Assembly: GCF_041514305.1 (NCBI RefSeq)
Contig: NZ_JBGMWH010000010.1
Span: 70,510-134,509 of the forward strand
Reading direction: 5' to 3'
Origin: Salinarimonas chemoclinalis
GTDB lineage: Bacteria > Pseudomonadota > Alphaproteobacteria > Rhizobiales > Beijerinckiaceae
DNA length: 64,000 nucleotides
Below the pieces are notes generated by a model that saw only the letters and a list, made by a program, of their open reading frames with translations, was not told the origin of the DNA and made no database searches. Below, one piece after another: positions 14,821-23,119 of the stretch (position 1 is its first letter; each line of letters opens with the position of its first letter). The translations under genes were made by a program, and so were the position numbers.

Positions 14821-17112
14821 TTAGCGACGCGAAGCAAACAGAAGCGTGCGCTCTGCGAAGTCGGAAAGCTCGGCATCGTTGATAGTGGCCGTTTGCCAAG
14901 CGGGATTGGAGTCATGCTTGAAGCGATTTCCGAAGTGAACAAGTAGCTTAAGCTCCACAATGTCGGCTGTCGACAAAATCTCGTTTTGTGTACCAACACG
15001 TTGCTCACAATGATTCAAGAACTGGCCAAGCGGCGTGCCCGGTGGAAAATGCTCAGGGTAGGCAACGCGCATGAACGCCTCCAAGATGGGCCTCAGCGCC
15101 TCTGCGACTTCCCGCTCTCTTTCGGGATTTGCGACCTGCAAGTAAGACCGAACGAGTTCGTGCCGCTTGTCATGTTCGGAAATACTGTCATTCCGCACAT
15201 TCCAGATTGTGATTTCAGAACCAGCTGCTGCTCTATTGATCCTGAGAGCGATCGCAGTGTTCTTGTCAGCCTGCTCCCAAAGATGGCATAGGAACGATTT
15301 GGAATGGGACAAGACAATGACCTGACGGACCCGCGCAGCGAGAGAAATGATTTCTTCGCGCGTCCGTAATGTCCGATGATCGTCGAGGCTGGTCATCGGA
15401 TCGTCGATGACGACAACCATATTAGCACGATTTGGGTCCTGCTCAAGCGATGCAAAAAAGAAAGCGAGGGCAAGAGTGTTCCTGTCGCCAGCGCTAAGGG
15501 TACTTCGAAATGATGGACCAACATCAGCTGTGATATTGACGTTATGATTGTTGATGACCATCACATACGAGGCAGATGACCCCGATCTGGTGTTGACAGA
15601 CTGTACTTGGTCGATGCGGAAAGAAGCACCGAAGCGGCGCAGATATGCGTTGATCGCAGCCTCGAACGCAGGAAATATCTGCTGGCGGTAGTTGTCGAGG
15701 TCGGCACGGGCCTGCGTCCGCAGCGCCTCTGTCGCTCGTTTTGCCGACTTTTCCTGGAGATAACGATCGCAATGCGGCGCGACTTGAGGTTCGTAACGTG
15801 CTTTCTGCGCCTTAAGCTTGGCAAGGTCGTTATTCAAAGCTGAGAGATCATCTGCGGCGGCTTGTTCTTGGACGATTGCCAGGCGGGAATTTGCGCCGAG
15901 AAGGCGCCCGGAAAGCGCTGCGACTTCGGCGATACAAGCGCGATAGTTCTCAATCGCGTCCCGGGTTGCCCGCGTAAGCGCCATTGGCTCCAGCGGAGCG
16001 GCAGCCTTTGCACGAAGCTGGTCGAGCACCGCCTCGCGTGCGGCATTCCATAGCCGCGCGACCGCTGCTGTGTCGATATCGACATTCGGCAGCTCCGCGA
16101 AGTCCTTCCAAAATTCATGAGTCTGCGCGGCTGTACGAACGTCGCGCTCGAAGGCGGCGGGGATGTCTCCACCATGATTGTCACGGACCCCTATCCCGGT
16201 CTCGCGTATCGCGAGCTTCAGCTCCTGATAGGTCTGGCTGAAGTATGCCCGGTAATGGACTATAAGCTCGGAGCCAGCGAGTTCTTGAGCGCAGAACGGG
16301 CAGACATCCCCGTCGTATCCCTCGGAGGCAGGTGCGATATACGCCATACCCTCGGATACCCAAGCTTCGCCGCCCCGCCGAAGCTTGACGATGTGCGCGC
16401 GAACCCGATCGGCAGCAGCGGCTTCAAGATCAGCAAGGGTCCGCCCGAGAACATCATCGATTCCAGCGATGTCGAAATCCGGTAGGGCAATTGATCGGAA
16501 TCCGGGGCGTTGCCGGATTGCATCAGCCGACTTTGCCGCAGCCAGTCGGCGCTCGGCCTCCTGGATTTTGTCGTCGATGTCCAGGTCCGCATCTAGGTCG
16601 CAGAACGCGTCTACCTTGAATGGCCCCATAGCTCCAGCCGGCACAGCGTCGGCGAGCTGCCGCAGCGCCGCATTGTGCTCCTCGATCCGGGCGACATGCC
16701 CCTGCAGCGCACGGCTGAGTGCAACGCCTTGAGCACCAAGGATAAGTTCATGCAGGCTTTGGCGGTGCGCCGTCTGGACTTCGATCCCCGAACAGACGTT
16801 GGCCGAGACAAAGGCGTCGTCGAAGACTGCGACGTCCGGCAACGGCTGTGACCAAGCCCCGTTCTGAAAGACGGCTGTCCCTCCGCTATGGCGGATAACG
16901 ATATGGGGAGGATGTTGAGCCCCGAGCCGGTGCCTATCGGTGACGAGGTCTGCCTTGCCCGTCGCCAGCGACCGCAGGACCGCGGCCATGGTCGTCTTAC
17001 CGCGTGCGTTCTCACCGTAGATTACTGTGAACGGGCTGAGAGCGGTATGCGGCGGTGGGCTATGATTGTCAAAAAGCCCAACATTTCGCAGCAGCTGAAT
17101 GTGTTCGATCAT
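14821..17112 (-). CDS. AAA_13-type ATPase with a possible HEPN/anticodon-nuclease-like C-terminus
   Basis: 763 residues. ABC/SMC-type ATPase halves flank a long helical insert: Walker A GENARGKT (33-40), a CPFC pair at 271-274 resembling a zinc hook, coiled coil near 400-480, signature LSAGDRNTLALAFFF (539 on), Walker B VVVIDDPMTSLD (566 on) and switch His in VLSHSK (603). The last 140 residues have RPILE (674-678) and NRFKHD (730-735). This order recalls RloC/PrrC anticodon nucleases, where Arg-x3-Glu and a later His form the active site; the match is inferred. Base composition is far lower in G+C than its neighbours, a sign of transfer. The ATG at 17110-17112 has GGAGG 8 bases upstream; a GTG at 17127 is less likely. 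Confidence 0.8.
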   Translation of the reverse strand: MIEHIQLLRNVGLFDNHSPPPHTALSPFTVIYGENARGKTTMAAVLRSLATGKADLVTDRHRLGAQHPPHIVIRHSGGTAVFQNGAWSQPLPDVAVFDDAFVSANVCSGIEVQTAHRQSLHELILGAQGVALSRALQGHVARIEEHNAALRQLADAVPAGAMGPFKVDAFCDLDADLDIDDKIQEAERRLAAAKSADAIRQRPGFRSIALPDFDIAGIDDVLGRTLADLEAAAADRVRAHIVKLRRGGEAWVSEGMAYIAPASEGYDGDVCPFCAQELAGSELIVHYRAYFSQTYQELKLAIRETGIGVRDNHGGDIPAAFERDVRTAAQTHEFWKDFAELPNVDIDTAAVARLWNAAREAVLDQLRAKAAAPLEPMALTRATRDAIENYRACIAEVAALSGRLLGANSRLAIVQEQAAADDLSALNNDLAKLKAQKARYEPQVAPHCDRYLQEKSAKRATEALRTQARADLDNYRQQIFPAFEAAINAYLRRFGASFRIDQVQSVNTRSGSSASYVMVINNHNVNITADVGPSFRSTLSAGDRNTLALAFFFASLEQDPNRANMVVVIDDPMTSLDDHRTLRTREEIISLAARVRQVIVLSHSKSFLCHLWEQADKNTAIALRINRAAAGSEITIWNVRNDSISEHDKRHELVRSYLQVANPEREREVAEALRPILEAFMRVAYPEHFPPGTPLGQFLNHCEQRVGTQNEILSTADIVELKLLVHFGNRFKHDSNPAWQTATINDAELSDFAERTLLFASRR

Positions 17113-17236
17113 TCGGCCGGCCTCCACCCGATGTTCCCCACAACCGCCGTTCAGAACGTAAACCCATTAACTATACGACGGTCGCGCACGGGTGGCTACC
17201 CAGACGTGCGCATGCTTTTTATTGTGTATCTTAAAG

Positions 17237-18838
17237 TTACTCCCACTCAATCGTCCCAGGCGGCTTGCTCGTCACATCATACACCACCCGGTTGATCCCC
17301 TTCACCTCGTTGATGATCCGCGTCGCCACCTTCCCGATGAAGCTCATCTCGAACGGGTAGAAATCCGCCGTCATGCCGTCCACGGAGTTCACCGCCCGCA
17401 GGGCGCACACGTATTCGTAGGTGCGGTAGTCGCCCATCACGCCCACCGTCCGCACGGGCAGCAAAACGGCAAAAGCCTGCCAGATGTCGTCGTAGAGGCC
17501 GGCGCGGCGGATTTCCTCGAGGTAGATGGTGTCGGCCTTGCGCAGGATGTCGAGCTTCTCTCCCGTGATCTCGCCGGGGCAGCGGATGGCGAGGCCGGGG
17601 CCGGGGAAGGGGTGGCGGCCGACGAAGCCTTCCGGCAGGCCGAGCTCGCGGCCGAGCTTGCGCACCTCGTCCTTGAAGAGCTCGCGCAGGGGCTCGACCA
17701 GCTTCATGTTCATGCGCTCGGGCAGCCCGCCCACATTGTGGTGGGACTTGATCGTCACCGACGGCCCGCCGGTGAAGCTGACGCTCTCGATCACGTCCGG
17801 GTAGAGCGTGCCCTGCGCCAGGAACGCGGCGCCGCCGACCTTTTTCGCCTCGGCCTCGAACACGTCGATGAACAACCGCCCGATGGTCTTGCGCTTCACC
17901 TCCGGGTCGTCCACCCCGGCCAGCGCGCCGAGGAACGTGTCCTGCGCCTCCACGTGCACCAGCGGGATGTTGTAGGCGAACCGGAACAGGCTCACCACCT
18001 CCTGCGCCTCGCCGGCGCGCATCAGCCCGTGGTCGACGAAGACGCAGGTGAGCTGGTCGCCGATCGCCTCGTGGATGAGCACCGCCGCCACCGCCGAATC
18101 GACGCCGCCGGAGAGGCCGCAAATCACGCGCTCGGTGCCGACCTGGGCGCGGATGCGGGCGATCGCCTCCTCCTTGAAGGCGGCCATCGTCCAATCGCCC
18201 GTGCAGCCTGCGATGGTGCGCACGAAGTTGCGCAGCAGGCGCCCGCCATGCGGGGTGTGCACCACCTCGGGGTGGAACTGCACCGCGTAGAACTTGCGCG
18301 CCTCGTCGGCCACCGCGGCGAAGGGCGCGTTGTCGGAGACGCCGATGATGGAGAAGCCGTCGGGGAGCTTCGTGACGCGGTCGCCGTGGCTCATCCACAC
18401 CGGATAGCGCTGCCCGACCTCCCAGACGCCCTCGAACAGCGGGCTCGGCTCGACCACCTCGACCTCGGCGCGGCCGAACTCGCGGTGGTGGCCGCTCTCC
18501 ACCGTGCCGCCGAGCTGGGCGGCCATCGTGTGCTCGCCGTAGCAGATGCCGAGCACCGGCACGCCGGCCTCGAAGATCTCCTGCGGCGCGCGGGGCGAGA
18601 CGTCCTCGGTGACCGAGGCCGGCCCCCCCGAGAGGATGACGCCCTTGGGCCTCATGGCGCGGAAGGCCTCGGCCGCGGACTGGAACGGCACGATCTCGGA
18701 ATAGACCCCCTCCTCGCGCACCCGCCGCGCGATGAGCTGCGTCACCTGCGAGCCGAAATCGACGATCAGGATCTTGTCGTGGCTCGACGCGGCGGCGGTC
18801 TCGGTGATGGGGGCGGCGGAGGTCGGGGCGACGGTCAT
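17237..18838 (-). CDS. guaA: GMP synthase (glutamine-hydrolysing)
   Basis: 533 residues. The class I glutamine amidotransferase half (about 20-210) has the nucleophile in GICYGEHTMA and the His-Glu pair in QFHPEVVHT. The ATP-pyrophosphatase half begins with the P-loop ICGLSGGVDSAVAAVL and ends with the dimerisation domain closing in KPPGTIEWE. It converts XMP to GMP. In GICYGEH the usual GICYGxQ residue is His, a common variant. The gene stands alone and marks the return to core genome after the low-GC ATPase. Confidence 0.98.
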   Translation of the reverse strand: MTVAPTSAAPITETAAASSHDKILIVDFGSQVTQLIARRVREEGVYSEIVPFQSAAEAFRAMRPKGVILSGGPASVTEDVSPRAPQEIFEAGVPVLGICYGEHTMAAQLGGTVESGHHREFGRAEVEVVEPSPLFEGVWEVGQRYPVWMSHGDRVTKLPDGFSIIGVSDNAPFAAVADEARKFYAVQFHPEVVHTPHGGRLLRNFVRTIAGCTGDWTMAAFKEEAIARIRAQVGTERVICGLSGGVDSAVAAVLIHEAIGDQLTCVFVDHGLMRAGEAQEVVSLFRFAYNIPLVHVEAQDTFLGALAGVDDPEVKRKTIGRLFIDVFEAEAKKVGGAAFLAQGTLYPDVIESVSFTGGPSVTIKSHHNVGGLPERMNMKLVEPLRELFKDEVRKLGRELGLPEGFVGRHPFPGPGLAIRCPGEITGEKLDILRKADTIYLEEIRRAGLYDDIWQAFAVLLPVRTVGVMGDYRTYEYVCALRAVNSVDGMTADFYPFEMSFIGKVATRIINEVKGINRVVYDVTSKPPGTIEWE

Positions 18839-18990
18839 GGGAGGGGCGCTCTCGTCTGGCGCGGGGCGCGCGCCGGCGCGCCCGTCCGCTGATCCGTCCG
18901 GGATTACGCCAGGACGCCGGGAGGCGCAACGCCGCGCGCCGACGCAGGCACGCCTCGGCCGCGCTCGCGACCGCCGGGGCGGGGCCGGCC

Positions 18991-19308
18991 TCAGCAGCCG
19001 ATGGCGCGGCGGATCTCGTCGACCTGGGCGCGGGAGCGGCAGACGTTCTCACAGGGGATGCCGTCGCCGTCCCCATCGGCCCGCCGGTAGCCGCCGCACC
19101 ACCGCTCGACCGCTTCGCGGCAGGACCGGGCCGAGCGGCAGGTCCAGCGCTGCGCGAGGACGATCGGCGGCGCGCCCTGCGCCTCGAGGAACGGGGCCGA
19201 CGAGTAGGGCGCCGGCGGTTGGAGCGGGTCCGCGGCGGCGGGAGCGACGAGGGCGGCGGCGGCGAGGAGGCCGGCGACGACGAGCCGGCGAACGATGGGA
19301 ACGAGCAC
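18991..19308 (-). CDS. secreted excalibur-domain protein
   Basis: 105 residues. A Sec signal peptide (about 1-26, ending APAAA-DP) is followed by a C-terminal cysteine-rich domain with CRSARSCREAVERWC and RADGDGDGIPCENVC, the excalibur-type calcium-binding pattern (DxDxDGxxCE). Six Cys probably form disulfides in the periplasm. The start is GTG at 19306-19308, with GGAGG 6 bases upstream. Confidence 0.87.
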   Translation of the reverse strand: MLVPIVRRLVVAGLLAAAALVAPAAADPLQPPAPYSSAPFLEAQGAPPIVLAQRWTCRSARSCREAVERWCGGYRRADGDGDGIPCENVCRSRAQVDEIRRAIGC

Positions 19309-19375
19309 GGGGCGCCTCCAGGATGACTACTACCTGGAGCTTCGCAATTGCGCGCGATTACCACGACCCTGGAAT

Positions 19376-20110
19376 CTACATACCCGCGGCACGCGCCATG
19401 CGCGCATCCGCGCCCACGCCGGGGATCAGCGCGGCCGCGATGTCCGCGACCTCCGCGAACCGATGCGCGCCCGGCAGCGCGCGGGCCAGCGCCTCGGGCG
19501 TGTTGTAGCCCCAGGCGACGGCGCCGAAGGCGAGCCCGGCCTCGCGGGCGGCCTCGCCGTCGCGGATCTCGTCGCCGATGCAGATCACCCGTGCGGGCGC
19601 CACGCCGGCGCGCCGCGTTACCGTGCGGAACACCCGCGCCTTGCCGAAGAGCTTCGCGCCGCACGCGAACTGGGAGACCCGCGCCGCCTCCTCCGCCCCC
19701 AGCGCGCGGCGCACCGCCGCCTCCCCGTTCGAGCTGACCACGGCGATCGCGACGCCCGCCTGGTGCAGCGCCGCGAGCATTTCGCGCACGCCCGGAAACA
19801 GCGCGATCTCGGTCGCCGCGGCGCGGGCGTGGACGTGCCGGGCGATCGCCGGCAGCTTCCAGGAGGGGATGCGCAGGAGCGCCACGATCTCCCGCGCCGA
19901 GAGCCCGCGCACGGCGTCGAGGTCGAGCGGGCGCGGAAGGGCGATGGAGAAGCGCGCGGCGAGATCGTCGAGTTCTTCGAGGAACCACGGCAGCGTGTCC
20001 GCCAGCGTCCCGTCGAAGTCGAACACGGCGAGCGCGAAGGGCGGCTCGGGCGCTCGGGGCATCGTCCCGGAGCGGAGCCCTCGCGCGGCTTCTGCGGTAC
20101 GCGGCGTCAT
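19376..20110 (-). CDS. HAD-superfamily hydrolase (phosphoglycolate phosphatase-like)
   Basis: 244 residues. Motif I is VFDFDGTLADT with the nucleophile Asp, motif II is AVVSSNGE, the conserved Lys lies in KLFGKAR, and motif III/IV is CIGDEIRDGEAAREAG. A helical cap sits between motifs I and II, as in the GPH/Cof-like subclass. It probably hydrolyses a small phosphorylated metabolite. The ATG at 20108-20110 has AGAGGGA upstream. Confidence 0.9.
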   Translation of the reverse strand: MTPRTAEAARGLRSGTMPRAPEPPFALAVFDFDGTLADTLPWFLEELDDLAARFSIALPRPLDLDAVRGLSAREIVALLRIPSWKLPAIARHVHARAAATEIALFPGVREMLAALHQAGVAIAVVSSNGEAAVRRALGAEEAARVSQFACGAKLFGKARVFRTVTRRAGVAPARVICIGDEIRDGEAAREAGLAFGAVAWGYNTPEALARALPGAHRFAEVADIAAALIPGVGADARMARAAGM

Positions 20111-20260
20111 GACGATCCCTCTTCCGGACGTCCTGGCGGAGCCTTCGCGGCGATTGTGCGCCGCACAAGGGCGGACCGCAACCCGGGCCAGCCCGGATGT
20201 GCGGGACGTTCTTGCATCCGTGCAATTGCGTCAGCGGTAAACCAGGAGCATGATCCGCAC

Positions 20261-20791
20261 ATGAGCAACGAACCCGCCTCCCCTGCCCGCGGCGCCCTCG
20301 CCGCCACCTCGGCCGACGGCACGATCGCACCCGGTGCGCGAATCGGGCATGTCCACCTGAAGGTCGCCGACCTGGAGCGCGCCATCGGCTTCTACCGCGA
20401 CGTGCTCGGCTTTTCCGTCACGCAGCGCCGCGGCCGCGACGCCGCCTTCCTCTCCGCGGGCGGCTACCATCATCACATCGGGCTCAACACCTGGCAGAGC
20501 CGCGGCGGCGCGCGCCCCGCGCCGGGGACGACCGGCCTGTTCCACCTCGCCATCGTCTACCCGACCCGCGCGGACCTCGCGGCCGCGCTGCGGCGGGTCC
20601 TGGCGGCGGGCGTGCCCCTCGTCGGCGCGTCGGACCACGGCGTCAGCGAGGCGCTCTACCTGGAGGACCCGGACGGCAACGGCATCGAGCTCTACCGGGA
20701 CCGGCCCGAGGACGAATGGCCGCGCGACGCGGATGGCGGCCTCGCGATGACGACGCGCCGGCTCGACCTCGACGACCTGCTCCGCGCGTGA
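20261..20791 (+). CDS. VOC family protein, catechol-2,3-dioxygenase-like
   Basis: 176 residues. The first module has IGHVHLKVADLERAIGFYRDVLGF; metal ligands of the family are the His of HVHLKV, the His of FHLAIVYPT and the Glu of DPDGNGIELYRDRP. HHHIGLNTW is typical of the CatE-like branch. Extradiol dioxygenase activity is possible but the short length points to a half-size relative. The ATG follows AGGAG with 12 bases spacing. Confidence 0.88.
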   Translation: MSNEPASPARGALAATSADGTIAPGARIGHVHLKVADLERAIGFYRDVLGFSVTQRRGRDAAFLSAGGYHHHIGLNTWQSRGGARPAPGTTGLFHLAIVYPTRADLAAALRRVLAAGVPLVGASDHGVSEALYLEDPDGNGIELYRDRPEDEWPRDADGGLAMTTRRLDLDDLLRA

Positions 20792-20804
20792 GGCGCGGCG
20801 CGGC

Positions 20805-21563
20805 TCAGCCTTCGCCGTCCTCGCGCGGCGTCTCGGCCGCGGGCAGCGCGCTCTGAGCGGCCGCGGCGTCCGCCTCCTCGCTCGGCACGGCGGGAGCCGG
20901 CTGCCGTGCGGCCTCCTCGGTCTTGGGGCCGACGCGCCCGTCGAGATAGCCGCCGACCGCCTCCATCAGCTCCTCGATGCGGCCGTCGAAGAAGTGGTTC
21001 GCGCCCTCGATCACCGCGTGCTCGATCTGGATGCCCTTCTGCGTCTTCACCTTCTCGATGACGCTCATGACCTCCTTGACCGGCGCGACGCGATCCTCCG
21101 AGCCGTGCACGAACAGGCCCGAGGAGGGGCACGGCGCGAGGAACGTGAAGTCGTAGCGGTTGGCCATGGCGCCGATCGAGACGAAGCCCTCGATCTCCGG
21201 CCGGCGCATCAGGAGCTGCATGCCGATCCAGGCGCCGAAGGACACGCCCGCGATCCAGCAGGAGCGGGCGTCCGGGTTGACCGACTGGGCCCAGTCGAGC
21301 GCCGCGGCGGCGTCCGAGAGTTCGCCCGCGCCGTGGTCGAAGGCGCCCTGCGAGCGCCCGACGCCGCGGAAGTTGAAGCGCAGGACCGAGAAGCCGCGCT
21401 GCACGAAATCATAGTAGAGGTTGTATACGATCTGATTGTTCATCGTCCCGCCGAACTGCGGGTGCGGGTGCAGCACGATCGCGATCGGCGCGCCCTTCTT
21501 CTTGGAGGGCTGGTAGCGGCCCTCGAGCCGACCGGCGGGGCCGGCGAAAATTACCTCTGGCAT
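20805..21563 (-). CDS. alpha/beta hydrolase of the COG2945 type
   Basis: 252 residues. The features are LHPHPQFGGTMNNQIVYNL (oxyanion loop), FNFRGVGRSQG, the nucleophile elbow GVSFGAWIG with Ser, an Asp in HGSEDRVAP and the His in GANHFFDGR. The last 40 residues are an Ala/Pro/Glu-rich tail. Members are uncharacterised esterase-like enzymes. The ATG at 21561-21563 is preceded by GAGAGGACGAGG. It is divergent from the suf operon with 327 bp between. Confidence 0.92.
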   Translation of the reverse strand: MPEVIFAGPAGRLEGRYQPSKKKGAPIAIVLHPHPQFGGTMNNQIVYNLYYDFVQRGFSVLRFNFRGVGRSQGAFDHGAGELSDAAAALDWAQSVNPDARSCWIAGVSFGAWIGMQLLMRRPEIEGFVSIGAMANRYDFTFLAPCPSSGLFVHGSEDRVAPVKEVMSVIEKVKTQKGIQIEHAVIEGANHFFDGRIEELMEAVGGYLDGRVGPKTEEAARQPAPAVPSEEADAAAAQSALPAAETPREDGEG

Positions 21564-21702
21564 GCCTCGTCCTCTCGACACGGGTCGCCACGGCCGCGGC
21601 CGCCGGCCCGGAACGCGCTCCCCCGGCGGGCGCGCCCGCCGCCGCGCCGGAAAACGCGTCGGCGAGCCTTGACTTGCCGCGGGATGCTTCCCTAAATCAC
21701 TC

Positions 21703-21717
21703 TTAGAATAATTCTAA
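21703..21717 (+). promoter_or_regulatory. Irr-like iron-control box 1
   Basis: TTAGAATAATTCTAA is a perfect palindrome about one central base. It matches the TTAGAA-N3-TTCTAA form of the ICE sites bound by the haem-responsive regulator Irr in Hyphomicrobiales. It lies 174 bases before the first suf gene in the divergent intergenic region. Binding is inferred. Confidence 0.7.
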
Positions 21718-21721
21718 CCGC

Positions 21722-21736
21722 TTAGAACCGTTCTAA
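21722..21736 (+). promoter_or_regulatory. Irr-like iron-control box 2
   Basis: TTAGAACCGTTCTAA repeats the palindromic arms of box 1, with the centres 19 bases apart (about two helical turns). Side-by-side placement suggests cooperative binding by a dimeric Fur-family regulator. Confidence 0.7.
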
Positions 21737-21890
21737 AGAGGGCGTCGCCGGCGGTCCGCTGGGGACCATCGTGATGTGGTCCGCAGGCTGTAGCACGGCA
21801 GGCGGGGTGAAGAGCAAGGCTTTCGTCCGAAACGCGCGCTCGCGGCGCTCGCGGCGGGGGGTGGCGGAGCCGACGGAGATCGACACGGGA

Positions 21891-23057
21891 ATGGACCGAG
21901 AGGCGCGCCTCTATCTCGACTGGAACGCGACCGCCCCCCTGCGGGAGGAGGCGGCGCGCGCGCTCGTCGAGGCGCTCGCGCGCACCGGCAACGCCTCCTC
22001 CGTCCACGGCGAGGGGCGCGCCGCCCGCGCCGCGGTCGAGGCGGCCCGCGCCGAGGTGGCCGGGCTCGTCGACGCCGCGCCGGACACCGTCGTCTTCACG
22101 AGCGGCGGCACGGAGGCGAACGCCCTCGCGCTCTCCCCCGGGCTGGGCCCGGTGGGTGCGCCGCGGGCGGAGGTGCTGCTCGTCGGTGCCGGCGAGCACC
22201 CCTGCGTGCTCGACGGCCATCGCTTCGCGCCGGACGCGGTCGAGCGCATCCCGCTGTCCGCGGACGGCCTCGTCGATCTCGCCTGGCTGGAGGCGCGGCT
22301 CGCGGCGCTCGCGCCGCGCAGGGCGCTGGTGTCGCTCCAGCTCGCCAATGGCGAGACAGGCGTGATCCAACCGGTCGCCGAGGCTGCGCGGATCGCCCAC
22401 GCCCACGGCGCGGCGATCCATACGGACGCCGTCCAGGCGCCCGGGCGCGTCCTGGTGTCGATCCGCGCGCTCGGGGTCGACGCGCTGACGCTGTCGGCCC
22501 ACAAGATCGGCGGCCCGCAGGGCGCGGGCGCGCTGGTGCTCGCATCCGGCGCGATCGCCGTCGACCCGCTCCTGCGCGGCGGCGGGCAGGAGCGCGGCCA
22601 TCGCGCGGGGACCGAGAACGTGCCCGCCCTCGTCGCCTTCGGCGCGGCGGCGCGGGCCACCCGCGAGGGGCTCGCCGCCGAGAGCGCGCGGCTCGCGGCG
22701 CTGGGCCCGGCCTTCGAGGCCGCGATCCGCCGGACGGCGCCGGGCGCCGTGATCTTCGGGGAGGGCGCGCCGCGCCTGCCCAACACGATTCTCTTCGCCG
22801 TCCCCGGCCTTCGGGCCGAGACGGCGCTCATCGCCTTCGATCTCGGCGGCGTCGCGCTCTCCTCGGGCTCGGCCTGCTCGTCGGGCAAGGTCAGGCGCTC
22901 GCACGTGCTCGACGCCATGGGCGTGGATCCGGCCCTCGCCGGGGGCGCTCTGCGCCTGTCGTGCGGCTACGCGACGCGTGACGAGGCCGTGATCCGTTTC
23001 GCGTCCGTTCTCGAAGACGTAGAGGAAAGGCGCGCACGCCGATCGAAGGCGGCGTGA
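21891..23057 (+). CDS. cysteine desulfurase, IscS/NifS class
   Basis: 388 residues. PLP enzyme of aminotransferase class V that takes sulfur from cysteine for Fe-S assembly. It begins YLDWNATAPLREEA, has FTSGGTEANALAL, the PLP lysine in LSAHKIGGPQG, and the persulfide Cys in SSGSACSSGKV. This class differs from SufS, which is encoded 3.8 kb downstream. The ATG at 21891 gives the family N-terminus; upstream in-frame residues look non-native. First gene of the suf operon; sufB begins 62 bases after its stop. Confidence 0.93.
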   Translation: MDREARLYLDWNATAPLREEAARALVEALARTGNASSVHGEGRAARAAVEAARAEVAGLVDAAPDTVVFTSGGTEANALALSPGLGPVGAPRAEVLLVGAGEHPCVLDGHRFAPDAVERIPLSADGLVDLAWLEARLAALAPRRALVSLQLANGETGVIQPVAEAARIAHAHGAAIHTDAVQAPGRVLVSIRALGVDALTLSAHKIGGPQGAGALVLASGAIAVDPLLRGGGQERGHRAGTENVPALVAFGAAARATREGLAAESARLAALGPAFEAAIRRTAPGAVIFGEGAPRLPNTILFAVPGLRAETALIAFDLGGVALSSGSACSSGKVRRSHVLDAMGVDPALAGGALRLSCGYATRDEAVIRFASVLEDVEERRARRSKAA

Positions 23058-23119
23058 AGGCGTTTGGTTCGTGAGGGTAACCGTTCCGCGGTCCTTGAAA
23101 CCGTGAGAGGAGGGTGACG

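Noticed and set aside
17277..20330. 1017-codon open frame spanning guaA and its neighbours
   Set aside because: It crosses three real genes in a wrong frame and shows only biased composition.
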